64,000 nucleotides of DNA, from the NCBI GenBank assembly GCA_038243635.1, contig JBBSQW010000013.1, positions 1 to 64,000 of the forward strand, given 5' to 3'. The stretch is from Pseudopedobacter sp038243635 (GTDB taxonomy: Bacteria > Bacteroidota > Bacteroidia > Sphingobacteriales > Sphingobacteriaceae). The notes under the pieces are model-generated. The model was not told the DNA's origin and searched no databases. It was given only the letters and a program-made list of their open reading frames with translations. Below are positions 51,948 through 59,966 of this stretch, piece by piece; within the stretch, counting starts at the first letter, position 1, and each line of letters opens with the position of its first letter. A program made the translations under genes and the position numbers.

Positions 51948-52745
51948 TTATATTTTTTTTGCTTCATTCCAAAAAATGTCCATTTCGGCTAAAGTCATGT
52001 CTTTCAAATCTTTGCCCATTCCACTTGCTTTAGATTCTAAATACTGAAACCGCTTAATAAATTTACGGTTCGTTTTTTCTAAGGCGTCCTCTGGATTAAT
52101 GTTGATGAACCGGGCGTAATTAATTAGTGAGAATAATAAGTCTCCAAATTCTCCTTCGGCTTTTTCTTTGTCAATTTCTTGATCATCAACTACATTAAAC
52201 TCGTCTTTAAATTCTTGAAGTTCTTCTTCTACTTTTGCCCAAACTTGTTCTTTTTTTTCCCAATCAAACCCTACACCTCTTGCTTTTTCTTGTATGCGAG
52301 AAGCTTTTACCAAAGCGGGTAGGGAAGAAGGAACTCCAGAAAGCACCGATTTGTTACCCTCTTTTAATTTAATTTGCTCCCAATTTTGTTTTACCTGTTC
52401 CTCGGTTTCTGCAATGGTATCACTATAAATATGTGGGTGACGATTGATTAGCTTTTCGCAGATGCCGTTTAACACATCAGCAATATTAAAATCATTAGTT
52501 TCTGAACCTATTTTGGCGTAAAAAACCAAGTGCAACATTAAATCGCCTAGTTCCTTTCTAATCTCCGTCATATCGCCTTCCAAAATAGCATCAGAAAGCT
52601 CGTATGTTTCTTCAATAGTGAGGTGACGTAGCGTTTCCAACGTTTGTTTTTTATCCCACGGACATTGCGTTCTTAAATCATCCATGATTGCTAAAAGACG
52701 CTCAAAGGCTTGTGCAGGTTGGTTTTGTTGTTCAAAAACGTTCAT
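51948..52745 (-). CDS. mazG: Nucleoside triphosphate pyrophosphohydrolase MazG
   Basis: 265 residues with two MazG domains. It hydrolyses (d)NTPs, removing damaged or excess nucleotides. The metal-binding acidic motifs are visible in the first domain: 'TIEETYELSDAILEGDMTEI' and 'RKELGDLMLHLVFY'. The second domain has 'EEELQEFKDEFN' and 'EGEFGDLLFSLINYARFIN'. The N-terminal 'LRTQCPWDKKQTLETLRHLT' is typical. No mazE/mazF toxin pair is nearby. Length is normal. Confidence 0.95.
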   Translation of the reverse strand: MNVFEQQNQPAQAFERLLAIMDDLRTQCPWDKKQTLETLRHLTIEETYELSDAILEGDMTEIRKELGDLMLHLVFYAKIGSETNDFNIADVLNGICEKLINRHPHIYSDTIAETEEQVKQNWEQIKLKEGNKSVLSGVPSSLPALVKASRIQEKARGVGFDWEKKEQVWAKVEEELQEFKDEFNVVDDQEIDKEKAEGEFGDLLFSLINYARFININPEDALEKTNRKFIKRFQYLESKASGMGKDLKDMTLAEMDIFWNEAKKI

Positions 52746-52838
52746 TTATCTTGATTTTAAGTAAAGGTAAGTATGTTAAACTTTAAACAGTCTTTGGCGA
52801 TGCTGTTTTTAGGTTTAGGATAGATTTATGACAAAACA

Positions 52839-52868
52839 AGAAAACCTACTTTAGAATGTAGGTTTTCT
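52839..52868 (-). terminator. Terminator of the aldo/keto reductase gene
   Basis: AGAAAACCTAC (52839-52849) and GTAGGTTTTCT (52858-52868) form an 11-bp stem. It lies between the reductase gene and mazG, both on the minus strand. Confidence 0.75.
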
Positions 52869-52887
52869 GAATGTTTTAAGAGAAATT

Positions 52888-53877
52888 TTAGGCTAAAATA
52901 TCTTCAATAGCTCTCAATTCGTTTTCTTCAAAAATGATATTATCTAAAGCTTTTAATGAATCTGCAAGTTGCGCAGGTTTACTAGCACCTACCAAAACTG
53001 AAGTTACCCTGTCATCTTTCAATAACCATGCAATTGCCATTTGTGCTAAGGTTTGGCCTCGTTCTTCTGCTATTTCATTCAGTTGTTTTGCTTTCCCTAT
53101 TTTTTCTGGTGTGGCATATTGCTCATTTAAAAAGCCATGTGTTTTTGCCAAACGACTGTCTTCCGGTACACCATTTAAATATTTATTGGTGAGTAAACCT
53201 TGTGCTAAAGGCGAGAATGGAATGCAACCAATTTGATGTTTCTCTAAAGAATCTAGCAAACTATCTTCTGCCCAGCGTTCAAACATCGAATATTTAGGTT
53301 GATGAATGATACAAGGTGTCCCTAAATCGGCAAGTATTTTTATTGCTTTTTCAAACTCGGGTGTATTGTAATTACTTAAACCAATATATAAAGCTTTGCC
53401 TTGGCGCACAATTAAATCTAAAGCAGACATTGTTTCTTCTAAAGGTGTTTCTGGATCCGGGCGATGATGATAAAAGATGTCAACATAATCTAAATTCATC
53501 CGTTTTAAACTTTGATCTAAGCTCGAAATCAAATACTTTTTAGAACCCCAATCGCCATAAGGCCCATCCCACATGGTGTAACCTGCCTTTGTGGATATAA
53601 TTAGTTCGTCGCGGTAGCTTTTAAAATCTTGCAGTAAAATACGTCCAAGATTTTCTTCGGCAGAACCGGGAGGCGGGCCATAATTATTTGCCAAATCAAA
53701 ATGCGTAATGCCTCGGTTAAAAGCCAAATGCAAAATAGATCGATAGTTCTCATAAACATCAACACCGCCGAAGTTGTGCCATAGGCCTAATGAAAGCGCT
53801 GAAAGTTTAAGACCACTATTTCCGCAACGGCGGTAAATCATATCTTCATATCTATTCTGCTGAGCTAAATAAGTCAT
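52888..53877 (-). CDS. Aldo/keto reductase, YghZ/glyceraldehyde-phosphate-reductase-like
   Basis: 329 residues, an NADPH-dependent TIM-barrel reductase. 'ALSLGLWHNFGGVDVYENYR', 'HFDLANNYGPPPGSAEENLG' (catalytic Asp/Tyr), 'SLKRMNLDYVDIFYHHRPDP' and the cofactor stretch 'VTSVLVGASKPAQLADSL' are characteristic. The 'YHHRPDPETPLEETM' block fits the YghZ/Kv-beta-like branch that reduces L-glyceraldehyde 3-phosphate or methylglyoxal. Catalytic Lys is in 'ISTKAGYTMWDGPYG'. Substrate assignment is tentative. Monocistronic. Confidence 0.9.
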   Translation of the reverse strand: MTYLAQQNRYEDMIYRRCGNSGLKLSALSLGLWHNFGGVDVYENYRSILHLAFNRGITHFDLANNYGPPPGSAEENLGRILLQDFKSYRDELIISTKAGYTMWDGPYGDWGSKKYLISSLDQSLKRMNLDYVDIFYHHRPDPETPLEETMSALDLIVRQGKALYIGLSNYNTPEFEKAIKILADLGTPCIIHQPKYSMFERWAEDSLLDSLEKHQIGCIPFSPLAQGLLTNKYLNGVPEDSRLAKTHGFLNEQYATPEKIGKAKQLNEIAEERGQTLAQMAIAWLLKDDRVTSVLVGASKPAQLADSLKALDNIIFEENELRAIEDILA

Positions 53878-54026
53878 TTTTTAGAGTGTATTTGAGGTGT
53901 ATAACATCAATGTGAACGAAAGTAAATTATTTCTTCAAAGAATCCGATTATTTTTTTGGTTGATTTACAAAGTTGGTTTGTTATTTGCTTTTATACTCAT
54001 ATCAATTAATCTAAAAATAAATACTT

Positions 54027-54581
54027 ATGTCACACAAACACCATAACGCTGGAAGTTCTGAAGCAGATAAAAAAGAACACGAAAAAAACCTTTACGGCAT
54101 AGAGGCTATTGATAAATTGAAGGATATTGCAAAAAGCGCAGAGAATTGCTTTTTTTGTACCAACATTAAAACAGGAGTACCTATGTCCGTAAGACCAATG
54201 TCTGTTTTACAAGTAGATGATGAGGGAAACCTATGGTTCATGAGCGGAAAAGATAGTCATAAGAAAGATGAAATCGAAGCTGATCCTTTTACTCATTTGT
54301 TTTTTCAGGAAAACAAAAACTCTGGTTTTTTAAACATTTACGGGATTACAGATATTGTTGAAGACCAAGCTAAAATAGATGAGCTTTGGAATCCATTGTT
54401 AAATGTTTGGTTTCCGGGTGGTAAAGATGACCTCAATATTTGTCTTTTAAAAGTTACACCAACTAACGTTTATTATTGGGATACCAAACACGGTGAATTG
54501 GTTTCATTCGCAAAAATGGTGACATCAATGTTTGTAGGTAAAACTATGGATGATAGCGTAGAAGGTAAGTTAGATATCTAA
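54027..54581 (+). CDS. General stress protein 26-like (PNPOx-fold) protein
   Basis: 184 residues. The split-barrel flavin-binding fold is recognisable: 'CFFCTNIKTGVPMSVRPMSV', 'NLWFMSGKDSHKKDEIEADP', 'THLFFQENKNSGFLNIYGIT' and 'DDLNICLLKVTPTNVYYWDT'. Members bind FMN, FAD or F420 and respond to stress. The N-terminus (MSHKHHNAGSSEADKKEH) is His-rich. True pyridoxamine oxidase activity is unlikely. Monocistronic; terminator follows. Confidence 0.88.
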   Translation: MSHKHHNAGSSEADKKEHEKNLYGIEAIDKLKDIAKSAENCFFCTNIKTGVPMSVRPMSVLQVDDEGNLWFMSGKDSHKKDEIEADPFTHLFFQENKNSGFLNIYGITDIVEDQAKIDELWNPLLNVWFPGGKDDLNICLLKVTPTNVYYWDTKHGELVSFAKMVTSMFVGKTMDDSVEGKLDI

Positions 54582-54608
54582 ACTTCAGTTCAAACGTTTT
54601 TGAAAAAG

Positions 54609-54641
54609 CTGTCTTAAAATTAATTTAAGGCAGTTTTTTTT
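54609..54641 (+). terminator. Terminator after the PNPOx-like gene
   Basis: CTGTCTTAAA and TTTAAGGCAG pair with one G-T wobble, followed by eight T residues. Confidence 0.75.
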
Positions 54642-54697
54642 ATGAGTTGTTTTTTAACTAAGGTTTTTTTTTAATGAGCTTGTGAGCGTATGTATTA

Positions 54698-54705
54698 TAT
54701 ATTTG
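54698..54705 (+). promoter_or_regulatory. Candidate -7 element (TATATTTG)
   Basis: Matches TAnnTTTG and ends 17 bases before the ATG of the sirtuin gene at 54723. A TTG lies 15 bases upstream (54680-54682), shorter than the usual spacing. Confidence 0.4.
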
Positions 54706-54722
54706 TGTTTAGGGATTAACCA

Positions 54723-55415
54723 ATGAAGAAGAAAATAATCATTTTAACCGGCGCAGGAATCTCCGCAGAAAGCGGTTTGCAGACTTTTAGGGATGCGGAC
54801 GGTTTATGGGAAGGATTTAATGTGGAGGATGTTGCCACAGCAGAAGCTTGGGCTCGCGACCCAGATTTGGTACAAAATTTTTATAACGAACGAAGAAAAG
54901 CAGTTTTGGATGCGAAACCGAACGCGGCTCATTTAGCTTTGGCTGAGTTAGAAAAGCATTTCGATACCTTAGTTATTACGCAGAACATTGATGATCTACA
55001 CGAAAAAGCGGGATCAAAAGCAGTGATGCATTTACATGGAGAAATTGCTTATGCTCGGTCTTCTAAAAATGCAGCTCTGCTTTATAAGTTAGAAAAATCA
55101 GCAATAGAAATGGGTGAAGTATGTGAGTTGGGGTCGCAATTGCGTCCGCATGTGGTTTGGTTTGGCGAAGCTGTACCCATGATTAGTAAGGCAATGCATG
55201 AAATGCCTCAGGCAGATATTGTTATTTTAGTAGGAAGCTCTTTGGCAGTTTATCCTGCTGCCGGTTTATTGGAGTTGGCAAAGCCTGGGATACCCGTTTA
55301 TATTATCGACCCGAAAATACCCAACGTTAACTTGCCCAAAAATATCATTAAAATTGAAGAGAAAGCAAGTGTTGGCGTACCAGTATTAGTAACTAAACTG
55401 ATTAAGGGTGAGTAA
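54723..55415 (+). CDS. cobB: Sirtuin NAD-dependent deacylase, predicted desuccinylase type
   Basis: 230 residues. NAD site 'LTGAGISAESGLQTFRDADG', 'VITQNIDDLHEKAGS' and catalytic H105 in 'MHLHGE' are intact. The Y54-x-x-R57 pair ('FYNERR') is the SIRT5/CobB marker for succinyl/malonyl-lysine. Where related enzymes carry four zinc cysteines, this one has only C134 ('GEVCELGSQLRPH'), so the zinc module is absent or reduced. It removes acyl groups from lysines. It overlaps a Dph6-like gene by 8 bases. Confidence 0.9.
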   Translation: MKKKIIILTGAGISAESGLQTFRDADGLWEGFNVEDVATAEAWARDPDLVQNFYNERRKAVLDAKPNAAHLALAELEKHFDTLVITQNIDDLHEKAGSKAVMHLHGEIAYARSSKNAALLYKLEKSAIEMGEVCELGSQLRPHVVWFGEAVPMISKAMHEMPQADIVILVGSSLAVYPAAGLLELAKPGIPVYIIDPKIPNVNLPKNIIKIEEKASVGVPVLVTKLIKGE

Positions 55416-56136
55416 AGTCAAATGTGTTTTTAATTGGAGCGGAGGTAAGGATTCGGCCTTAGCATTATACCATTGTTTAAAAGACCCTAATTTAGATATT
55501 CGTTATTTGGTGACGAGTATTAACCATAGTGTCAATAGAATCTCCATGCATGGCGTTCGTTATGAATTATTAAAGCAACAAGCCAACGAGATTGGGATTG
55601 AGTTGTACGAAATTCGATTGCCGGAAATGCCAGATATGGAAACTTACGACCAAACCATGCGCTTACATTTAAATAAGTTTAAGGCAGAGGGGATAACACA
55701 TTCCATTTTTGGCGATATTCTTTTAGAAGATTTGCGTAAATATCGCGAAGATAAATTGGCAGAAGTTGGTTTAGAAGCATTGTTTCCGTTATGGAAACGT
55801 GATACGAGAGCAGTTGTTGATGAGTTCTTAGATTTGGGATTTAAAACTGTAATTGTATGTACGCAAGAGAAATATAGTGGTTTGGTAGGAGAAGTGATGA
55901 GTCAAGGCTTGATTCGAAATTTCCCGCGGGAGATGGATGTTTGTGGCGAAAATGGAGAGTTTCACACCTTTGCTTTTGATGGACCTATATTTAAGAACCC
56001 CATAAAGTACACCTTGGGTGAAAAGGTTTTTAAAGCCTTTAAAGCACCCAAAAAATTAGATGATACTTGCGGAAATACAGATTCAACTCCACCAGAAAAT
56101 ATTGGATTTTGGTATGTTGATTTATTGGAAAACTAG
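55408..56136 (+). CDS. Dph6-like diphthine-ammonia ligase family ATPase
   Basis: 242 residues from GTG 55408. A PP-loop ATP pyrophosphatase: 'CVFNWSGGKDSALALYHCL' holds the SGGKDS loop. Further family blocks are 'SINHSVNRISMHGVRYELLK', 'GDILLEDLRKYREDKLAEVG' and 'CGENGEFHTFAFDGPIF'. In eukaryotes Dph6 amidates diphthine on EF2. Bacteria lack diphthamide, so the substrate here is unknown. Coupling to the sirtuin gene by an 8-base overlap points to coordinated production. Confidence 0.88.
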   Translation: MSKVKCVFNWSGGKDSALALYHCLKDPNLDIRYLVTSINHSVNRISMHGVRYELLKQQANEIGIELYEIRLPEMPDMETYDQTMRLHLNKFKAEGITHSIFGDILLEDLRKYREDKLAEVGLEALFPLWKRDTRAVVDEFLDLGFKTVIVCTQEKYSGLVGEVMSQGLIRNFPREMDVCGENGEFHTFAFDGPIFKNPIKYTLGEKVFKAFKAPKKLDDTCGNTDSTPPENIGFWYVDLLEN

Positions 56137-56242
56137 TGAAGGAGGATTGGTTATCATAATTCACATCACAATGTAAACCTTCCTTGTTCAGTTTTATTCA
56201 AATTCTTTAATTGCTGATATTTGGAGCTGTTAGTAAAAAGAA

Positions 56243-56716
56243 ATGGCAGAAGATTTAAATATAAATAAAGGCTCAAAAAAAGAACAGTATCTATCCATTA
56301 CGCCGCAAATTGAAGCGCTTCTTAGCGGCGAAACTGAGTTAGTTGCAAACCTCGGAAATATGTGCGCTGCTTTGAAAGAGCAATTCAACTGGTTTTGGGT
56401 CGGTTTTTACTTTGTAAAAGGAGACGAGTTGGTACTTAGTGCTTTCCAAGGTCCTGTTGCCTGTACGCGGATAAAAAAAGGTGCTGGTGTATGTGGTGCA
56501 GCGTGGAAAGACGCAAAAACTTTAGTCGTCGAAGATGTGGATGCATTTGATGGGCACATCGCTTGCAGCAGCTTATCCAGATCAGAAATTGTGATTCCTA
56601 TTTTGAGTAAAGGGGAGGTTATAGGTGTTTTAGATGTTGACAGCGAACAGCTTAGCTGTTTTGATAAAGATGATCAAGAAGGGTTAGAAAGAATTATTGA
56701 TTTGATTCAATTTTAA
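56243..56716 (+). CDS. msrC: Free methionine-(R)-sulfoxide reductase (GAF)
   Basis: 157 residues, one GAF domain. It reduces free Met-R-sulfoxide. The three expected cysteines are present at residues 74, 84 and 108 in 'GPVACTRIKKGAGVCGAAW' and 'GHIACSSLSRSEIVIPI', ten positions before the E. coli equivalents. 'NWFWVGFYFVKGDELVLSAF' is also typical. The 3' end overlaps the convergent TIGR04282 gene by 4 bases. The leader shows no clear promoter. Confidence 0.93.
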   Translation: MAEDLNINKGSKKEQYLSITPQIEALLSGETELVANLGNMCAALKEQFNWFWVGFYFVKGDELVLSAFQGPVACTRIKKGAGVCGAAWKDAKTLVVEDVDAFDGHIACSSLSRSEIVIPILSKGEVIGVLDVDSEQLSCFDKDDQEGLERIIDLIQF

Positions 56717-57321
56717 TAAGCTTCAAGAATGTTTTTCAATTCGCCAGGTAAATCTTCAATGCTATCGATGTCTGATAATTCTAAACCTACGTGATAACCA
56801 ACGTTTAAATCTTCTAAAACACTAACCGTAGTTTTAAATACTTCGTTTGTACTCCAAGCTACATTGGTAAATAATTCGGGAATCATTTTAGTTAATCCTA
56901 ATAGGTAATAACCACCATCTTTTGCAGGGCCAATTACCACATCGTTATTTATTAAAGCTCCAAATGAATCTTCAATTACGCTTTGGTTTAGCTCGTAACA
57001 ATCTGAACCAATAATCAAAACACGCTCATATCCTTTTGTAAAAAGCTGGCTAAAAGCATCTTGCATTCTGCCACCCAAATCACTTTCTTTTTGATAAGCT
57101 GTAAGATAGGCTTTATCGCCCCATGGCATTTTATTTTCCGAAACCTTATCGTAAAACAAAAACTTATCAGCATTCAAATCCTTTGTAATCAAATTGGTAT
57201 GATTCAATAGCTCTTTGTAAACTTTAAGTGCGTTAACATCACCAACGGTAGCAGCCAATCTTGTTTTTGACCTTCCTAACTCCGGATATTTTAAAAAAAT
57301 AATGATGGCTTCTTTGTTCAT
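56713..57321 (-). CDS. TIGR04282-family (DUF2064) glycosyltransferase-like protein
   Basis: 202 residues, a nucleotide-sugar-transferase-like Rossmann fold. Landmarks are 'AIIIFLKYPELGRSKTRLAA', 'DLGGRMQDAFSQLFTKGYER', 'VLIIGSDCYELNQ' and 'VIGPAKDGGYYLLGL'. Databases label this family 'arsenosugar biosynthesis glycosyltransferase' because of some neighbourhoods; no arsenic genes are present here, so that role should not be assumed. Converges on fRMsr with a 4-base overlap of coding ends. Confidence 0.87.
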   Translation of the reverse strand: MNKEAIIIFLKYPELGRSKTRLAATVGDVNALKVYKELLNHTNLITKDLNADKFLFYDKVSENKMPWGDKAYLTAYQKESDLGGRMQDAFSQLFTKGYERVLIIGSDCYELNQSVIEDSFGALINNDVVIGPAKDGGYYLLGLTKMIPELFTNVAWSTNEVFKTTVSVLEDLNVGYHVGLELSDIDSIEDLPGELKNILEAY

Positions 57322-57397
57322 ACAGGAATTTGGGAAATAGTTTCGTTTATCTTTTTAAACGGTTTAAAAAATCAAATGGTTTTTGCGAAGTTGATTT

Positions 57398-57922
57398 TTA
57401 TTTGATCAAACCAGATATTTCGTAATCATTTAATCCCAGTAAAATCACCTTTTGGTGTTTAGTAATCTGATACAACGAATCCGGAACAAAAACTAAATTT
57501 TCGGTAGTATGGTAAAGCAGATTCTTGCTTTGCGTGTTAATTTCTATTTTCGCTGGACGGTCTCCAGCAAAATTGATTTTAATCGACTTTACGCGTAGCT
57601 CAGGGTCTGTAGCCGAATAAGTGACCACGTTGGTTGTAGAGTCTTTTTGATAGCTGTCTTTCCAAGCCGCCTTGTTAATATCGCACTCTGTAAATAGCTG
57701 TAATTCTTGATCCCAGTTTTCTATAACTAATGTTTTGGATTCGGCATCCTTATTCTTACTTACCGTTTTAACAACTTGTTTATTAGCAAGTGTTGCTGCT
57801 TGTTGCTTAAAGTAACCTGCAATATCAAAGAAGTAGTTTTGTTTCGGAGCCTGTTCATCTGGAGAAGATGAACAGCTCGAAAACAAAAATAAAAGTATGC
57901 TTAATTTAAAAACCTTAATCAT
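57398..57922 (-). CDS. Lipoprotein of unknown function coupled to gpmI
   Basis: 174 residues. Lipobox 'FLFSSC' (Cys17). The mature part has 'YFFDIAGYFKQQAATLANKQ', 'KTLVIENWDQELQLFTECDI' and 'YSATDPELRVKSIKINF', a beta-rich fold with no recognised family. Its start codon shares one base with the gpmI stop codon, so it is probably translated from the same mRNA. Function unknown. Confidence 0.75.
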   Translation of the reverse strand: MIKVFKLSILLFLFSSCSSSPDEQAPKQNYFFDIAGYFKQQAATLANKQVVKTVSKNKDAESKTLVIENWDQELQLFTECDINKAAWKDSYQKDSTTNVVTYSATDPELRVKSIKINFAGDRPAKIEINTQSKNLLYHTTENLVFVPDSLYQITKHQKVILLGLNDYEISGLIK

Positions 57923-59442
57923 TAAACTAGTATTTCGCCACTCATTTCTTGAGGTGCATCAAGGCTTAAAAGTTTTAGAATGGTAGGAGCAATATCTCCC
58001 AACTTCCCGTCTTTAATCGCTTTATAATCCGTATCGATTAATATACAAGGAACTAAATTAGTGGTGTGTGCGGTGTTTACAGAACCGTCTGCATTAACCA
58101 TGTAATCGGCATTACCGTGATCCGCAATGATGATAAACGAATAACCGTTCTTTAGACCTGCTTCCACAACAGCTTCTGCGCATTGGTCTACAGTTTCTAC
58201 TGCTTTTACAACGGCTTCAAAAACTCCGGTATGGCCAACCATATCGGGGTTTGCAAAGTTTAAACAAATAAAATCTGCCCAACCTTTTTCAATTTCAGGG
58301 ATAATCGCATCCTTAATTCCGTTTGCACTCATTTCTGGTTGCAAATCATAAGTCGCAACTTTTGGCGACGGAATCATCAGTCGCTTTTCGTTCTCAAATT
58401 CTTTTTCACGACCGCCAGAAAAGAAGAAAGTTACGTGTGGATACTTCTCAGTCTCTGCTATTCTAATCTGATTTTTATGGTTACGTTCTAAAACCTCACC
58501 TAAAGTATTCACTAAATCATCTTTAGTAAATACAACTTTAACGCCTTTGAAAGTTTCGTCGTAGGTGGTCATTGTAATATAATCCAAATCTAAGGGCTTC
58601 ATTCCTTGTTCTGGAATCTCTTTTTGAGTAAGCGCAATCGTAATTTCCCTACCTCGGTCTGTCCTAAAGTTAAAACAAATTACAACATCACCATTTTCAA
58701 TTACGGCAACTGGGTTTCCGTTAGCATCAGCTTTTATCAAAGGTTTAATAAACTCGTCGGTAATGCCATCAGCGTAAGATTTGGTAATTGCGGCCGCTAA
58801 ATCACTTACTTTTTCGCCTTCGCCTTTTACCAGTAAGTCGTAAGCAAGCTTAACTCTTTCCCAACGGTTATCTCTATCCATCGCATAATATCTTCCAATT
58901 ACGCTTGCAAGTTCGCCGGTAGAGTTTTTTAAATAATCGTTTAAATTATTTACATAATCTACCCCAGCATTTGGGTCAGTGTCTCTACCGTCACTAAAAG
59001 CATGTATAAAAACTTTTTCTAAATCAAATGCCTTCGCAGCATCACACAAACCTTTTAAATGTGAGGTATGCGAATGTACGCCGCCATCAGATAGTAAACC
59101 TATAAAATGTACCTTCTTGTTTTCTTTTTTCGCGTATTCAAAAGCATCTTTTAAAACTGGGTTAGTTTTAAAATCACCGTCTTTAACGGCTTTATGTATT
59201 CTTCCCAATTCTTGGTAAACCACTCTTCCGGCACCTAAATTCATGTGCCCAACTTCAGAGTTTCCCATTTGACCGACTGGTAAACCAACTGCTTCACCAG
59301 AAGCTTCTAATTTAGAGTTTGGATATTGTTTGATACAACGATCAAAAAAAGGTGTATTTGCAGCGATGATGGCGTTTGATGAGTCGTTTTTTCCGTATCC
59401 CCAGCCATCTAGGATTAGGAGTGCAACTTTTTTATTCTTCAC
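57922..59442 (-). CDS. gpmI: 2,3-bisphosphoglycerate-independent phosphoglycerate mutase
   Basis: 506 residues from GTG 59442 (MKNKKVALLILDGWGYG). An ATG at 59475 lies upstream of a -7 element, so it is rejected. It interconverts 3- and 2-phosphoglycerate in glycolysis using two metal ions. The alkaline-phosphatase fold holds the phospho-Ser in 'GQMGNSEVGHMNLGAG', 'HAFSDGRDTDP', 'FRTDRGREIT', 'KVATYDLQPEMSA', 'NFANPDMVGHTG' and 'IIADHGNADYM'. A small lipoprotein gene follows with a one-base overlap. Confidence 0.95.
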   Translation of the reverse strand: MKNKKVALLILDGWGYGKNDSSNAIIAANTPFFDRCIKQYPNSKLEASGEAVGLPVGQMGNSEVGHMNLGAGRVVYQELGRIHKAVKDGDFKTNPVLKDAFEYAKKENKKVHFIGLLSDGGVHSHTSHLKGLCDAAKAFDLEKVFIHAFSDGRDTDPNAGVDYVNNLNDYLKNSTGELASVIGRYYAMDRDNRWERVKLAYDLLVKGEGEKVSDLAAAITKSYADGITDEFIKPLIKADANGNPVAVIENGDVVICFNFRTDRGREITIALTQKEIPEQGMKPLDLDYITMTTYDETFKGVKVVFTKDDLVNTLGEVLERNHKNQIRIAETEKYPHVTFFFSGGREKEFENEKRLMIPSPKVATYDLQPEMSANGIKDAIIPEIEKGWADFICLNFANPDMVGHTGVFEAVVKAVETVDQCAEAVVEAGLKNGYSFIIIADHGNADYMVNADGSVNTAHTTNLVPCILIDTDYKAIKDGKLGDIAPTILKLLSLDAPQEMSGEILV

Positions 59443-59446
59443 GCCA

Positions 59447-59454
59447 CAAATATA
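59447..59454 (-). promoter_or_regulatory. Candidate -7 element (TATATTTG), near-leaderless
   Basis: On the minus strand TATATTTG ends 4 bases before the GTG start of gpmI at 59442. It predicts a transcript starting at the start codon and excludes the upstream ATG. Confidence 0.5.
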
Positions 59455-59535
59455 TGAAACTAATTTTAACAACATTAGCGAACAATTTGCTAAATTATGG
59501 CACTATTTGTGGATTTTTACATAACAACGCACAAT

Positions 59536-59922
59536 ATGAAATATACGTATACACTACTTTTCTTAATCTTTGTTAAAAGTACTTTTGCTTTTGATATTAT
59601 TGATGATGTTGCAGCAACGTTTAAAAGTGGGAATGCCAAAGAGATTGCTAAATATTTTTCTTCAACAATAGAACTGTCTATTGTTGATCAAGAAGATATT
59701 TATTCTAGCAGTCAGGCAGGTTTCATTCTGAAAGACTTTTTTGCAAAACATCCCCCAATCAGCACCAAAATTATCCATAAAGTAACCTCAAACCCTACCT
59801 ATAAATTTGGTGTCATTTTGTTGGTTACCGCTAACGCAAATTATCGTGTAAGTTTTGAGTTAAAGAGCAATTCCTCAAAATTTTTGCTGTCTCAAATCAG
59901 AATTGAAGAAAATAAAGAATAA
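59536..59922 (+). CDS. DUF4783 exported protein
   Basis: 128 residues from ATG 59536 (MKYTYTLLFLIFVKSTFAFD); an upstream ATG at 59497 would spoil the signal peptide. Signal peptide ends near 'KSTFAFD'. The domain shows 'VAATFKSGNAKEIAKYFSST', 'DIYSSSQAGFILKDFFAKHP' and 'YRVSFELKSNSSKFLLSQIR', an NTF2-like layout matching DUF4783, common next to nadC in this phylum. Function unknown; possibly periplasmic. Confidence 0.88.
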   Translation: MKYTYTLLFLIFVKSTFAFDIIDDVAATFKSGNAKEIAKYFSSTIELSIVDQEDIYSSSQAGFILKDFFAKHPPISTKIIHKVTSNPTYKFGVILLVTANANYRVSFELKSNSSKFLLSQIRIEENKE

Positions 59923-59939
59923 CCCAAACATAAAATTTC

Positions 59940-59947
59940 TATTTTTG
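59940..59947 (+). promoter_or_regulatory. Candidate -7 element (TATTTTTG)
   Basis: Matches TAnnTTTG, 19 bases before the TTG start of nadC at 59967. No -33 element at normal distance, so nadC may also be read from the DUF4783 gene upstream. Confidence 0.35.
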
Positions 59948-59966
59948 GAAGCAAAAATCACACGTT

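Noticed and set aside
51948..52745. MazEF toxin-antitoxin locus
   Set aside because: Only mazG, a housekeeping pyrophosphohydrolase, is present; no mazE or mazF is adjacent.
56713..57321. Arsenosugar biosynthesis gene
   Set aside because: The family name suggests it, but no arsM, arsS or other arsenic genes are present, so the label is not supported here.
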